A stretch of DNA of 36,177 nucleotides from Actinomycetota bacterium (GCA_016213625.1 JACQZZ010000050.1:1-36177), one strand, 5' to 3'; shown: positions 1 to 9,015, counted from the first letter of the stretch. Made by a program: numbers and translations. Notes: generated from the sequence alone by a model not told the origin.

Positions 1-916
<916 letters not shown>

Positions 917-969
917 GGGTGCAGGCCTCCGTTGGCAAGAGCACTCTGTGTGGATCGGTAACCGGCCGA

Positions 970-996
970 TTAGCACTCGGCCGGGGTGAGTGCCAG
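970..996 (-). promoter_or_regulatory. CIRCE-like HrcA operator, groES-proximal
   Basis: The + strand reads TTAGCACTC-N9-GAGTGCCAG. The left arm equals the CIRCE consensus exactly and the right arm matches 7 of 9 positions of GAGTGCTAA. It overlaps the predicted -10 and start point of the groES promoter, the usual place for HrcA repression. Confidence 0.85.
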
Positions 997-1024
997 GTTA
1001 CGCGACGACAGGGTCGGTTAGCAA
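995..1024 (-). promoter_or_regulatory. Predicted housekeeping promoter of groES-groEL
   Basis: On the minus strand, -35 TTGCTA (1019-1024) and -10 TAACCT (995-1000) are separated by 18 bases. The -35 lies inside the upstream CIRCE and the -10 touches the downstream one, so both operators would block RNA polymerase. The assignment is by eye; other -10 choices are possible. Confidence 0.5.
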
Positions 1025-1044
1025 CCGGGAGCCGAGAGTGCTAA
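1018..1044 (-). promoter_or_regulatory. Second CIRCE-like HrcA operator
   Basis: The + strand reads TTAGCAACC-N9-GAGTGCTAA. Here the right arm is exact and the left arm matches 7 of 9, the mirror image of the mismatches in the first site. The two sites are 48 bases apart start to start. It ends 27 bases before the GTG start of the divergent gene at 1072, so it might also affect that gene. Confidence 0.85.
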
Positions 1045-1071
1045 CGCGCTCGGCGTGCCACACTGACGATC

Positions 1072-2166
1072 GTGCGCGACGACCTCGAGCTGATCGAAGT
1101 GTTCGATGCCGATCCGTCCGCGTTCGGTCCATCGCCCCGTTCGGCGTCGCGGACCGGCGACCCGACCGAACCGGGTGATGACCGGGAGGCACCCGACGCG
1201 CCGCCGCGTTCGTGGCCCTGGATCTCGGTCGTCTCGGTGGTGCTGGTCGCGGCGATGGTCGCGCTGCTCGTGTGGAGCCCCTGGTCAGGCACCACGTCAC
1301 TGGTGTTCACCGACCCGCGACCGGCCGAGAGCGAGCTCACCGAGCGGCTCGTGTTCGACGACCCGCCCTCCGATCTGCGCCTGGCAGCGCTCGGCAGCGG
1401 CGGCGACGACGCCGACAACGGCCCCATCTGGAACTCGGAGTCCATCGGGTACTTCTTCGGTTCGCCCGACGCCACATTCGACCCCGACGACGGCATCGAC
1501 CGATGGTTCGGCTTCTTCGCCCTGCCGTCCGACCACCCCTCGACGCCACTCGTGTTCGGCCAACGCGAGATCGCCGGCGCACCGGCGGAGGTGTCCGACG
1601 AGACCCAGGGCGCTCTGGTCGACATGGCGTGGGGCCCCGTCGACGGCTACACCTTCACCGCCGCCGGGTCGCAGATGACCATCGACGAGGCCGTCGCCAT
1701 CGCCGAGCAGTTGCGCATCGTCGACGGCCGACCGGTGGTGGTCGACGACTCGGTGCTCGACGGCATGGTGGGGCTGGGCCCGTTCGGCGACTACGTGGCG
1801 CTGGCCACCCTGGTGCAGTACGCGCAGAACAACGGGCGCGGCGTCGACGGACTGGTCGGCCTGTACTACGGCTTCGACGGGCACAGCGTGGTGTCGGTGC
1901 CGGGCAACGCGACCACCCTCGACCTCGTCGGCTTCGTGATGCAACCCGATGCCGAGGAACGCACCGTGCACGGCCTGCCGGCCATCGGCTTCACGAAGGG
2001 CGCCGGGCCGTTCGGCGGGTTCGACTCGTCGACCGTGCTCTGGTGGGAGGGCGGCCGCGTCATCCTCGTGGCCGGCGACGGTGACCTGTCGGCCACGTTC
2101 GAGCTCGCCGAATCGGTCCGGCCCGCCACGGACGAGGAGTGGGCCGAGGTCGTGGCCCTCGACTGA
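1072..2166 (+). CDS. Membrane-anchored protein of unknown function
   Basis: Not recognised. The 364-residue product starts at a GTG and has an acidic, Pro-rich N-terminal tail (residues 1-47), one hydrophobic segment (about 50-69, WPWISVVSVVLVAAMVALLV) and a long C-terminal part with no further membrane segment, so it is probably a single-pass protein with its C-terminal domain outside. That domain is rich in Gly, Asp and aromatic residues, with no recognisable catalytic motif or lipobox. It is divergent from groES; the upstream CIRCE ends 27 bases before the start codon. No clear Shine-Dalgarno precedes the GTG. Codon use looks like that of its neighbours. It is very probably a real gene, being long, with third-position GC as expected and no better frame opposite. 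Confidence 0.8.
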   Translation: MRDDLELIEVFDADPSAFGPSPRSASRTGDPTEPGDDREAPDAPPRSWPWISVVSVVLVAAMVALLVWSPWSGTTSLVFTDPRPAESELTERLVFDDPPSDLRLAALGSGGDDADNGPIWNSESIGYFFGSPDATFDPDDGIDRWFGFFALPSDHPSTPLVFGQREIAGAPAEVSDETQGALVDMAWGPVDGYTFTAAGSQMTIDEAVAIAEQLRIVDGRPVVVDDSVLDGMVGLGPFGDYVALATLVQYAQNNGRGVDGLVGLYYGFDGHSVVSVPGNATTLDLVGFVMQPDAEERTVHGLPAIGFTKGAGPFGGFDSSTVLWWEGGRVILVAGDGDLSATFELAESVRPATDEEWAEVVALD

Positions 2167-2209
2167 CAGAGCGGCCCTCGGCTCGGGTCGAATCGGTCCC
2201 AAACCAGGT

Positions 2210-2256
2210 TCATGTCATCGCTCGACCGAGGTGGCTTCGGTCCGGCCATGACATGA
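2210..2256. repeat. Nested inverted repeats between convergent genes
   Basis: Outer arms TCATGTCAT (2210-2218) and ATGACATGA (2248-2256) are perfect 9-base complements. Between them lies a smaller hairpin, GACCGA (2224-2229) with TCGGTC (2237-2242). It sits between the ends of the convergent 1072 gene and maf. It could be a terminator-like element for the + strand gene, though no T-run follows, or a protein site. Confidence 0.5.
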
Positions 2257-2280
2257 CCGCCGGCGATGCGCGCACCCCCT

Positions 2281-2302
2281 CGTTCCGGGCGCGCCTGGAA
2301 CG
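2281..2302 (-). terminator. Hairpin at end of the maf operon
   Basis: Arms CGTTCC (2281-2286) and GGAACG (2297-2302), extended inwards by GC pairs, form a strong stem immediately after the maf stop codon. No T-run follows on either strand, so it would be an intrinsic terminator without a U-tract, a form often proposed for actinobacteria, or an RNA 3-prime end stabiliser. Confidence 0.5.
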
Positions 2303-2869
2303 TCAGCCGACCAACGGCGAACCGAGGTCGGCCGCCAGCCGGGACACGGCGTGCAGCGGCAACCCCACCACGTTGCTCACGCTCCCCCGCACACGGAGGA
2401 CGAACACGCCACCGGCGCCCTGCACCGCGTACGCGCCGGCTTTGTCGAGCGGCTCGCCGGTGCCCACGTACCAGTCGATGGCCTCGGGGGTGAGCGGCGT
2501 GAACGTGACCAGTGTGGTGACCACGTCGGTGACGACGTGTGTGTCGCGGCGCACCGCGACACCCGTGTGCACCCGATGGGTGCGGGCCGACAGCCGGCGC
2601 AACATGGCGGCGGCGTCGGCCGCGTCGACCGGCTTGCCGAGGATCTCGCCGCCGAGGTCGACCGTGGTGTCGGCCGTGATGACCAACGCGTCGGCCGTGG
2701 ACCGCACCGCGCGCGACTTCTCGACCGCCAGCCGTCGGACGTAGTCGGTGGGGCGTTCACCGGCCAGCGGTGTCTCGTCGATGTCGGGCGATGCCACGGT
2801 GAACTCGACGCCCAGCTGCGCGAGGAGCTCATGCCGCCGCGGCGACGCCGAACCGAGGATGATGCTCAT
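2303..2869 (-). CDS. maf: Maf-type nucleoside triphosphate pyrophosphatase
   Basis: Hydrolyses non-canonical or modified nucleoside triphosphates (dTTP/UTP or m7GTP type, depending on subfamily) to monophosphate and pyrophosphate. The 188-residue product starts MSIILGSASPRRHELL, the phosphate-binding SxSPRR motif. It continues with ADTTVDLGGEILGKP (about residues 67-81, with the Asp taken as general base) and AGAYAVQGAG (about 146-155), and has family length. The ATG overlaps the dusB stop as ATGA (2866-2869). It is the last gene of the long minus-strand run and is followed directly by a strong hairpin. The subfamily cannot be settled by eye. Confidence 0.93.
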   Translation of the reverse strand: MSIILGSASPRRHELLAQLGVEFTVASPDIDETPLAGERPTDYVRRLAVEKSRAVRSTADALVITADTTVDLGGEILGKPVDAADAAAMLRRLSARTHRVHTGVAVRRDTHVVTDVVTTLVTFTPLTPEAIDWYVGTGEPLDKAGAYAVQGAGGVFVLRVRGSVSNVVGLPLHAVSRLAADLGSPLVG

Positions 2870-3987
2870 CCGCCGGACACGGCCATGACGGCGTCGTCGT
2901 CGGGAACCAGGTCGTCGTCGAGGTGGTCGAGGTAGCCGTGCGGCAATGCGACCCTGATGGGTCCGTTGGTGTGTCCTCGCCGGATGCGTTCGCCACCGGG
3001 CACGATGGCCGTGGACGGGTCGAGCGACGCCACCAGGTCGTCGAGCTCGGCGAGCGAGCTCACCATGCCGAACCGGCCCCGCATCTCGCCGCCCACCGGA
3101 TAGCCGGTGAAGTACCAGGCGGTGTGCTTGCGGAAGTCGCGCATCGCGAGCGGTTCGGTGAGGTGCTCGGCCAGCAGCCGAGCGTGCCTGCTCATCACAT
3201 CGCACACCTCGCCGAGCAGCGGCGCAGGCGCGACCGGTCGACCGTTCAGCGCCTCCACCAGATCGCGGAAGAGCCAGGGACGGCCGAGGCACCCGCGACC
3301 GATGACCACGCCGTCGCACCCCGTGGCAGCCATCATCTCCACGGCGTCGGACGCCTCCCAGATGTCGCCGTTGCCCAGCACCGGGATCTCGGGGACCGCG
3401 GCCTTCAGCTCGCCGATGGCGTCCCAGTCGGCGGTACCCGCGTAGTGCTGCTCCGCGGTGCGGGCGTGCAGGGCGATGGCCGCGACACCCTCCTCGGCCG
3501 CGATGCGACCGGTCTGCACCGACGTGAGCAACGAGTCGAAGAGGCCCTTGCGGAACTTGATGGTGACCGGCACCTGGTAGGGCGACGCTGCTTCGACGGC
3601 CGCGCGCACGATGGCGCGCAGCAGCTTCGGCTTGGCGGGTACCGCCGCACCGCCGCCGCGCCGGGTGACCTTCGCCGCCGGGCATCCGAAGTTCATGTCG
3701 AGGTGGTCGATACGGCCCTCGCCGCACAGCTTCCGCACGGCCTCGCCCACCATCACGGGATCGCTGCCGTACAGCTGCAGGCTGCGCGGCTGCTCGTCGG
3801 GGGTGAAGGTCATCATCCGTTCCGTCTTCGGATTGCGATGCACCACCGCAGTGGCCATCACCATCTCGTTCACGTACACCAGGCCCGGTGCGAAACTGCG
3901 ACACATCGTGCGGAACGGCGCGTTGGTGACACCCGCCATCGGCGCCAGCACCACCGGTGCGGCCAGCTCGAACGTCCCGATCTTCAC
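2866..3987 (-). CDS. dusB: tRNA-dihydrouridine synthase (DusB type)
   Basis: FMN-dependent enzyme reducing specific uridines in tRNA to dihydrouridine with NADPH. The 373-residue TIM-barrel plus C-terminal helical protein carries VVLAPMAGVTNAPFR (about 13-26), MNFGCPAAKV with the catalytic Cys102, IKFRKG, the AIALHARTAEQHYAG substrate loop, NGDIW, and a phosphate-binding GVVIGRGCLGRPW. GTG at 3987 is preferred because KIGTFELAAPVVLAPMAGVT matches the family start; a TTG ten codons upstream is the alternative. No strong Shine-Dalgarno is seen. It lies 26 bases after the THUMP methyltransferase and overlaps maf by ATGA, within a cluster rich in tRNA-modification genes. Confidence 0.94.
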   Translation of the reverse strand: MKIGTFELAAPVVLAPMAGVTNAPFRTMCRSFAPGLVYVNEMVMATAVVHRNPKTERMMTFTPDEQPRSLQLYGSDPVMVGEAVRKLCGEGRIDHLDMNFGCPAAKVTRRGGGAAVPAKPKLLRAIVRAAVEAASPYQVPVTIKFRKGLFDSLLTSVQTGRIAAEEGVAAIALHARTAEQHYAGTADWDAIGELKAAVPEIPVLGNGDIWEASDAVEMMAATGCDGVVIGRGCLGRPWLFRDLVEALNGRPVAPAPLLGEVCDVMSRHARLLAEHLTEPLAMRDFRKHTAWYFTGYPVGGEMRGRFGMVSSLAELDDLVASLDPSTAIVPGGERIRRGHTNGPIRVALPHGYLDHLDDDLVPDDDAVMAVSGG

Positions 3988-4013
3988 CCCGTGGAGGGTA
4001 GCGACCTCGGAAC

Positions 4014-5114
4014 TCAAGTTCTGATGTCGGCCTGGGGGACGGTGCCGGTGTGGACGGCGACGTGAATGCCGCCATTCGAGGTCTCGAGCGTGGGGACGAG
4101 TGGCAGGTGCAGCCGGCTGACGGGCGTGTCGCGTGAGGCCAGCATCGCGATGTGCCAGCCGCCGGCGCGCTCGCGCAGTACGGCACCGAAGCGGTCGTAC
4201 AGGTCGCGTACGTCGGGTCCGCCCACGCGGCTGCCGTAGGGCGGATTGGTGACGATCCAGCCGGCGGCGGCGGGCAGTTCGATGTCGGACGCCGAGCGAC
4301 GGACCACCTCGATGTCGCCGGCCACACCCGCGGTCGCGGCGTTGGCCAAGGTGGCCGCCACGGCGCCTTCGTCGCGGTCCGAGCCGAGCACGGGCGGGCA
4401 TCGTTCGATGACGTCGCTGTCGGCGCCCTTCACCAGGCGCTCCCATCCGGCGGGGTCGAACGATGGCCACTGCATGAACTGGAAGGTGCGATGGCGGCCG
4501 GGCGCGATACGCCGTGCCCTCATGGCGGCTTCGATGAGCACCGTGCCCGAGCCGCAGAACGGGTCGACCAGCGGCTTCTTCACGTCCCACTCGCCGGCAG
4601 CGATGAGCGCTGCGGCCAGGGTCTCGCGCACGGGGGCCTTGCCGGCCGGACCGCGATAGCCGCGCTTGTGCAGCGCCAGGCCCGACGCGTCGATGCTGAC
4701 GGTGGCCACGTCGCGCACCACCCGCACCTGCACCTGTTGCGCGCCTTCGCCGCGGCCGATCTGCGCAGCGACCCGCTCGACGATGGCACCGGTGTGGAAC
4801 AGCTTCGACTTGCCGTCGGTGGACGCGGTGACCTCCACACCACCCGGCGGCAACCAGGCGGCCCAGTCGATGCGGCTCAACCCCGCGTGCAGCGTGTCGA
4901 ACCCGTCGGCCTTGAACCGCGCGACCCGCACCAGAACGCGGGTGGCGATGCGCGACTTGAGGTGCACGGCCCACAACTGCGGCCAGGTGAGCGAGCAGTT
5001 GACGCCTCCGTGCGTGACGTTGGCGGGGCGCACGCCCAGACGAGTGAGCTCGCCTTGCACCAGCACCTCGAGACCAGGTGTGGCGACGACGAACGCGTCG
5101 ATGCGGGCGCTCAT
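4014..5114 (-). CDS. THUMP-domain class I RNA methyltransferase (RlmL/Trm14-like)
   Basis: S-adenosylmethionine-dependent methyltransferase acting on RNA. The 366-residue protein has an N-terminal THUMP-type region (about 1-150, IDAFVVATPGLEVLVQGEL onwards) followed by the link HKRGYRGPAGKAPVRETLAAAL. The Rossmann domain has SAM motif I DPFCGSGT (184-191), an acidic GSDRD motif and catalytic NPPYG (290-294), typical of N2-guanine or N6-adenine methylation. Related proteins modify 23S rRNA G2445 (RlmL) or tRNA G6 (Trm14); length and architecture cannot decide between them. Its ATG overlaps the tsaD stop as ATGA (5111-5114), and dusB follows after 26 bases. Context favours an RNA-modification role, with tRNA an attractive target. 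Confidence 0.85.
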   Translation of the reverse strand: MSARIDAFVVATPGLEVLVQGELTRLGVRPANVTHGGVNCSLTWPQLWAVHLKSRIATRVLVRVARFKADGFDTLHAGLSRIDWAAWLPPGGVEVTASTDGKSKLFHTGAIVERVAAQIGRGEGAQQVQVRVVRDVATVSIDASGLALHKRGYRGPAGKAPVRETLAAALIAAGEWDVKKPLVDPFCGSGTVLIEAAMRARRIAPGRHRTFQFMQWPSFDPAGWERLVKGADSDVIERCPPVLGSDRDEGAVAATLANAATAGVAGDIEVVRRSASDIELPAAAGWIVTNPPYGSRVGGPDVRDLYDRFGAVLRERAGGWHIAMLASRDTPVSRLHLPLVPTLETSNGGIHVAVHTGTVPQADIRT

Positions 5115-6127
5115 TGGACGAACGACAGACGCATGTTGGGATACGCGCCGGTGTCGAGCGACGTGGGTCCGTCGCTGCGCAGTCGATGCCAGCCGGCAGC
5201 CGCGATCATGGCCGCGTTGTCGGTGCACATCTCGCGGCTGGGCAGGAAGCCGTGGATGCCGCTCTCGGCGCATGCCGAGAGGAATCGCTCGCGCAACAGC
5301 GAGTTGGCGGCCACACCGCCACCGAGCACGAGGCCCTTGGCACCCACCTGCTGGGCCGCGCGCTGTGCCTTCTGCACCAGCACGTCGACCACTGCGGCCT
5401 GGAACGACGCAGCGACGTCGGCGGTGCCGACATCGGGGTGTTTGCGCACGTGGTTCATCACCGACGTCTTCAGACCGCTGAAGCTGAAGTCGAGTCCGTC
5501 GTGCAGCATGGCGCGAGGGAATTGGATGGCTTCGGGGTCGCCGTGCACGGCTTCACGGTCGATGGCCGGACCTCCGGGGTAGTCCAGCCCGAGGAAGCGA
5601 GCCACCTTGTCGAACGCCTCGCCGGCAGCGTCGTCGATGGTCTGACCCAGCAGCCGATACCGGCCGTGGTCCTGCATCTCGATGAGCATCGTGTGCCCAC
5701 CGGAGACGAGCATCACCACCAACGGGAACTGCAGCGTGGGGTCTTCCAGGAACGCTGCGTAGAGATGTGCCTCCATGTGGTTCACCCCCACGAACGGCAC
5801 GTCCCACGTGAGCGCCAGCGCCTTCGCCGCCGAGACGCCCACGAGCAGGGCACCGATGAGTCCCGGCCCGACGGTGCACGCCACGGCGTCGATGCGTTCC
5901 GGCTGGACGCCTGCTTCGACGATGGCTCGGGCGACCATCGGATTGAGGAGATCGAGGTGGGCTCGCCCGGCGATCTCGGGCACCACGCCGCCGAACTGCG
6001 CGTGCAGGTCCACCTGCGTGCTGACCGCGCTGGACACCACGTCGTAGCCGCCCATCACCAGCGCCGCCGCGGTCTCGTCGCAGCTGGTCTCGATGCCGAG
6101 CACCAGTGTGTCCTGGTCGATGATCAT
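5111..6127 (-). CDS. tsaD: tRNA N6-adenosine threonylcarbamoyltransferase TsaD
   Basis: Transfers the threonylcarbamoyl group from threonylcarbamoyl-AMP to A37 of ANN-decoding tRNAs (t6A), working with TsaB and TsaE. The 338-residue ASKHA-fold protein shows GIETSCDETAAAL (11-23), VVPEIAGRAHL, the metal-binding HMEAH with His117 and His121, LVSGGHTMLI, DDAAGEAFDKVAR, YPGGP, SFSGLKTSV and GGGVAANSLLRE. ATG at 6127 overlaps the rimI stop as ATGA. tsaE and tsaB lie just upstream in the same operon, so the whole bacterial t6A transferase complex except TsaC is encoded here. Confidence 0.97.
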   Translation of the reverse strand: MIIDQDTLVLGIETSCDETAAALVMGGYDVVSSAVSTQVDLHAQFGGVVPEIAGRAHLDLLNPMVARAIVEAGVQPERIDAVACTVGPGLIGALLVGVSAAKALALTWDVPFVGVNHMEAHLYAAFLEDPTLQFPLVVMLVSGGHTMLIEMQDHGRYRLLGQTIDDAAGEAFDKVARFLGLDYPGGPAIDREAVHGDPEAIQFPRAMLHDGLDFSFSGLKTSVMNHVRKHPDVGTADVAASFQAAVVDVLVQKAQRAAQQVGAKGLVLGGGVAANSLLRERFLSACAESGIHGFLPSREMCTDNAAMIAAAGWHRLRSDGPTSLDTGAYPNMRLSFVQ

Positions 6128-6666
6128 TCCGCGGCCTCCGGGCACAGCTCGCGCAGGCGGGCCTTGTAGGTGGGTTCGAGGATGTCGCGGCACCACATGA
6201 CGATGGCGTCTTCCACGTTCTCGTAGTAGTTCTTGCGGCGGCCGGCCTCGGTGAACCCGAAGTCGCGATAGAGCGCCTGCGCGCCAGCGTTGCTCACCCG
6301 CACCTCGAGCGTCAGCCCGGTGCTGCCGTGCCGGATGGCCGACCAGGCCAGCTCGGCGAGCAGGCGTGTGGCCACACCGCGTCGCTGGTGGCCCGATGCG
6401 ACCGCGATGTTCGTGACGTGCGCGTCGTCGCCCGCGTACATGACGCCGGCGTAGCCGATGACCTGAGTGCCGACGCGGGCCACGAGGTACGTGCGATCCC
6501 CGCGACGCATCATCTCGATCTCGCTCTGGAACACGTTGAGCGACCACGGCTTCGGATACGACGCCTGCTCGATGGGCATGATGCCCGCGAGGTGGCGGCG
6601 GCGGAGCGGCTCGACCATCAGGTCGGGCTCGCCCGCCTTGCCGAGGAGGCGCGACAGCACGCTCAT
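6124..6666 (-). CDS. rimI: GNAT N-acetyltransferase, RimI type
   Basis: Predicted protein N-alpha-acetyltransferase; RimI of enterobacteria acetylates the N-terminal residue of ribosomal protein S18. The 180-residue product shows the GNAT core: beta strands YLVARVGTQVIGYAGVM (about 60-76), NIAVASGHQRRGVATRLL with the acetyl-CoA pyrophosphate loop QRRGVA (94-99), and LEVRVSNAGAQALYRDFGF (120-138). ATG at 6666 overlaps the tsaB stop and its own stop overlaps the tsaD start, both as ATGA. A tsaB-rimI-tsaD order is conserved in many bacteria. A second start at Met17 is possible. The substrate cannot be read from sequence. Confidence 0.92.
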   Translation of the reverse strand: MSVLSRLLGKAGEPDLMVEPLRRRHLAGIMPIEQASYPKPWSLNVFQSEIEMMRRGDRTYLVARVGTQVIGYAGVMYAGDDAHVTNIAVASGHQRRGVATRLLAELAWSAIRHGSTGLTLEVRVSNAGAQALYRDFGFTEAGRRKNYYENVEDAIVMWCRDILEPTYKARLRELCPEAAE

Positions 6667-7364
6667 CGGGCTGCCTCGCGTGTGCTCCAGTTGATCTGCG
6701 CGTCGGGTGCCCGCAGGTACATGGGCTGGATCTCCCACGGGTTCACCCACTCCTCGCGCAGCGCACGAGCGTGGGCCAGCTGCACGAGCGGTCCGGCCGA
6801 CGGGAACGAGAGGAACTGCTCGGCGAACTCGCAGCGCATGCCGCCGTCGATCTCGTCGCGGTACCGCAGTGCACCGTCGCCCACACAGATGACGCTCTGA
6901 CCGCGGGCCATCAGATCGCCCACCAGTTCGTCGACCGAGCCGACCACCGGCTCGGTGACGCGCTGCACACCGCCAGGAACGGGTCGGTAAAACGCGTAGA
7001 ACACCTCTCCCTTGCGGGCGTCGATGACCGCGGCGATGGTGCGGTCGGCGTAGCGCAGCGGGAATGCGAGCAGGTCGAGCGAACTGATGCCGATCATCGG
7101 CACGCGCAGTGCCTGGGCGATGGCCTTCCCCGCGGCGAGCCCGACACGCATGCCGGTGAACAGGCCGGGGCCGACGTCGACCGCGATGGCACTGAACTCG
7201 CTCATCTCGATGTCGGTCTGCCGGCACAGGAACTCGATGGCGGGCACCAGCGTCTCGGCGTGCCGGCGGCCGCGCGACACCTCGAACTGACCGAGCACAC
7301 CTTCGTGCCCACCGATGGCGACCGACACCTGCGGCGTGGCCGTCTCGATACCCAGGATCAGCAT
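6663..7364 (-). CDS. tsaB: tRNA t6A complex dimerisation protein TsaB
   Basis: Non-catalytic partner that scaffolds TsaD and TsaE for t6A37 synthesis. The 233-residue ASKHA-fold protein begins MLILGIETATPQVSVAIGG and has RHAETLVPAI and the TsaB signature VGPGLFTGMRVGLAAGKAIAQAL (about 75-97), followed by DARKGEVFYAFYR. The ATG at 7364 has a GGAGGG ribosome-binding site (7371-7376) six bases away, which fixes the start, and overlaps the tsaE stop by seven bases. The protein is of full family length. Confidence 0.96.
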   Translation of the reverse strand: MLILGIETATPQVSVAIGGHEGVLGQFEVSRGRRHAETLVPAIEFLCRQTDIEMSEFSAIAVDVGPGLFTGMRVGLAAGKAIAQALRVPMIGISSLDLLAFPLRYADRTIAAVIDARKGEVFYAFYRPVPGGVQRVTEPVVGSVDELVGDLMARGQSVICVGDGALRYRDEIDGGMRCEFAEQFLSFPSAGPLVQLAHARALREEWVNPWEIQPMYLRAPDAQINWSTREAAR

Positions 7365-7840
7365 GCGAAGCCCTCCACCGATGACGTGACCCGTTCCCAC
7401 CGGAGCGCCCACGAGCGGCCGGTGCCGCTGAGGGTGACCGTGCGCGCGTCCTCGTCGTCGTCGACGTGGTCGAGACGAACCAACAGATGGTCGCCCAACG
7501 ACTGGGCGACCACGTCGCCCCATTCGATGAGCACGATGCCGTCGTACTCCACCAGCTCCGACAGCGCCAGGTCGGCCACCTGGTGGTGCGTGGACAGCCG
7601 GTAGATGTCGGCGTGGTGCAGGGTGAGGCGGCCAGCCTCGTAGCTGTGGACCAGTGTGAACGTGGGCGAGGTGATGCGATCGGTGACACCGAGCGCGGCG
7701 CCGAAGCCCTGTGCGAATGCGGTCTTGCCGGCACCCATCTCGCCGGCCAGCACGATGAGGTCGCCCGTGCGCGACAACGCAGCGATCGCCGCGGCGATGG
7801 CGTGGGTGTCGGCGAGTGACCGAGCGCGGAGCTGCAACAT
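7358..7840 (-). CDS. tsaE: tRNA t6A complex ATPase TsaE
   Basis: P-loop ATPase needed for turnover of the TsaBD complex in t6A37 formation. The 160-residue product shows Walker A GEMGAGKT (33-40), the family motif SPTFTLVHSYE (58-68), HHADIYRL (75-82) and the acidic IEWGD (105-109). ATG at 7840 is chosen from the family N-terminus. No Shine-Dalgarno is visible, but an ATGCTA complement (TAGCAT on the minus strand, 7851-7856) ten bases upstream might be a -10 element giving a very short or absent leader. alr ends 50 bases upstream, and tsaB overlaps by seven bases. Confidence 0.95.
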   Translation of the reverse strand: MLQLRARSLADTHAIAAAIAALSRTGDLIVLAGEMGAGKTAFAQGFGAALGVTDRITSPTFTLVHSYEAGRLTLHHADIYRLSTHHQVADLALSELVEYDGIVLIEWGDVVAQSLGDHLLVRLDHVDDDEDARTVTLSGTGRSWALRWERVTSSVEGFAC

Positions 7841-7890
7841 GACAGTGGTGATGCTAGAGGCAGTCGGTGGGATGGATCCGCCCGCGGCCG

Positions 7891-9015
7891 TCAGACCGCG
7901 CGGCGCTCGATGCGCGCCGAGATGCCACAGACGATCTCGTAGGCGATGGTGTCGAGCCGGTCGGCCCATTCGTCGGCGGTGATCTGCACGATCTCGCCGT
8001 CGCGCCCGATCTGTCGCCCGATGAGGACGGCGTCGTCGCCCACCTCCACCAGGTCGTCGCCGCAGTCGACCATCAACTGATCCATGGTGACCACGCCGAC
8101 GATGTGGCGCCGGACTCCTCCGATGAGCACGGAGCCGTCGACGGCGTGCAGCCGGCGCGGCACACCGTCGGCATACCCGAGCGGCAGGGTGGCCACGGTG
8201 GTGTCGCGCTCGAAGGTGTGGCGGAGCCCGTACGAGATGCGCTCCCCCGCCGCCACGCGCTTCACGTGCGACACCTTGGCGTAGAGCGAGAGGGCGGGAC
8301 GAAGGCCGAGGCCGCGCGCCTGCGACGCGACGCCGGTGCCGGGGGCGATGCCGTAGATGGCGATGCCCGCACGCACCATGCTCAGTCGAGCACGCGGGTG
8401 CGCCAGCGCACCGGCAGAGTTGGCCGCGTGCACCAGCGCGGGATGGTGTCCAGCGACGTTCAGACGGGCGATGACCGTCTCGAACAGGTCGAGCTGGCGG
8501 TCGTTGTACGGATCGCCCGGCTCGTCGGCCACGGCGAGATGGGTGAACACACCCTCCAGCCGGACCGCAGCTGAGGCGGCGATGGCATCGGCGATGCGCA
8601 CCACGTCGTCGACCTGCGCCCCCACGCGGCGCATGCCCGTGTCGACCTTCAGGTGCACGGGGTGATCCTGACCACCGTGCTCGGCGATGACCTCGAGCTG
8701 GTCGGTGCTGTAGACGGTGAGCTGCAAGCCGTGCTGCACCGCCAGCGACACCTGCTCCGCGGGTTGCTCGCTGAGCACCAACACCGGCGCGGTGATGCCG
8801 GCCTCGCGCAACCGAACGCCCTCCTGCACCAGCGCCACGCACAAGCCACCCGCGCCACCGTCGAGCGCGGCGGGCGCAGCGAGCAGCGCCCCGTGGCCGT
8901 AGCCGTCGGCCTTCACCACCGCCCACACCTGGGCCGGTGCGACCAGCCGGGCGAGCGCCTGCACGTTGTGTTCGATGGCAGCCGAGGACACCTCGGCCCA
9001 AGCCCACCGGCTCAC
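7891..9015 (-). CDS. alr: Alanine racemase
   Basis: PLP-dependent interconversion of L- and D-alanine, supplying D-Ala for peptidoglycan. The 374-residue product carries the PLP lysine in VVKADGYGHG (Lys35), KVDTGMRRVG, the phosphate-binding HAANSAGAL and MVRAGIAIYG segments, the second catalytic residue Tyr262 in ISYGLRHTF, and TMDQLMVD (310-317). GTG at 9015 is preceded by AGGAG (9021-9025) five bases away and overlaps the nnr stop as GTGA. An nnr-alr-tsaE order is typical of actinobacteria. Family length, no missing residues noticed. Confidence 0.97.
   Translation of the reverse strand: MSRWAWAEVSSAAIEHNVQALARLVAPAQVWAVVKADGYGHGALLAAPAALDGGAGGLCVALVQEGVRLREAGITAPVLVLSEQPAEQVSLAVQHGLQLTVYSTDQLEVIAEHGGQDHPVHLKVDTGMRRVGAQVDDVVRIADAIAASAAVRLEGVFTHLAVADEPGDPYNDRQLDLFETVIARLNVAGHHPALVHAANSAGALAHPRARLSMVRAGIAIYGIAPGTGVASQARGLGLRPALSLYAKVSHVKRVAAGERISYGLRHTFERDTTVATLPLGYADGVPRRLHAVDGSVLIGGVRRHIVGVVTMDQLMVDCGDDLVEVGDDAVLIGRQIGRDGEIVQITADEWADRLDTIAYEIVCGISARIERRAV

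Noticed and set aside
4152..5582. A 476-codon + strand frame across the methyltransferase and tsaD
   Set aside because: Antisense shadow of two well-identified genes, no recognisable domain.
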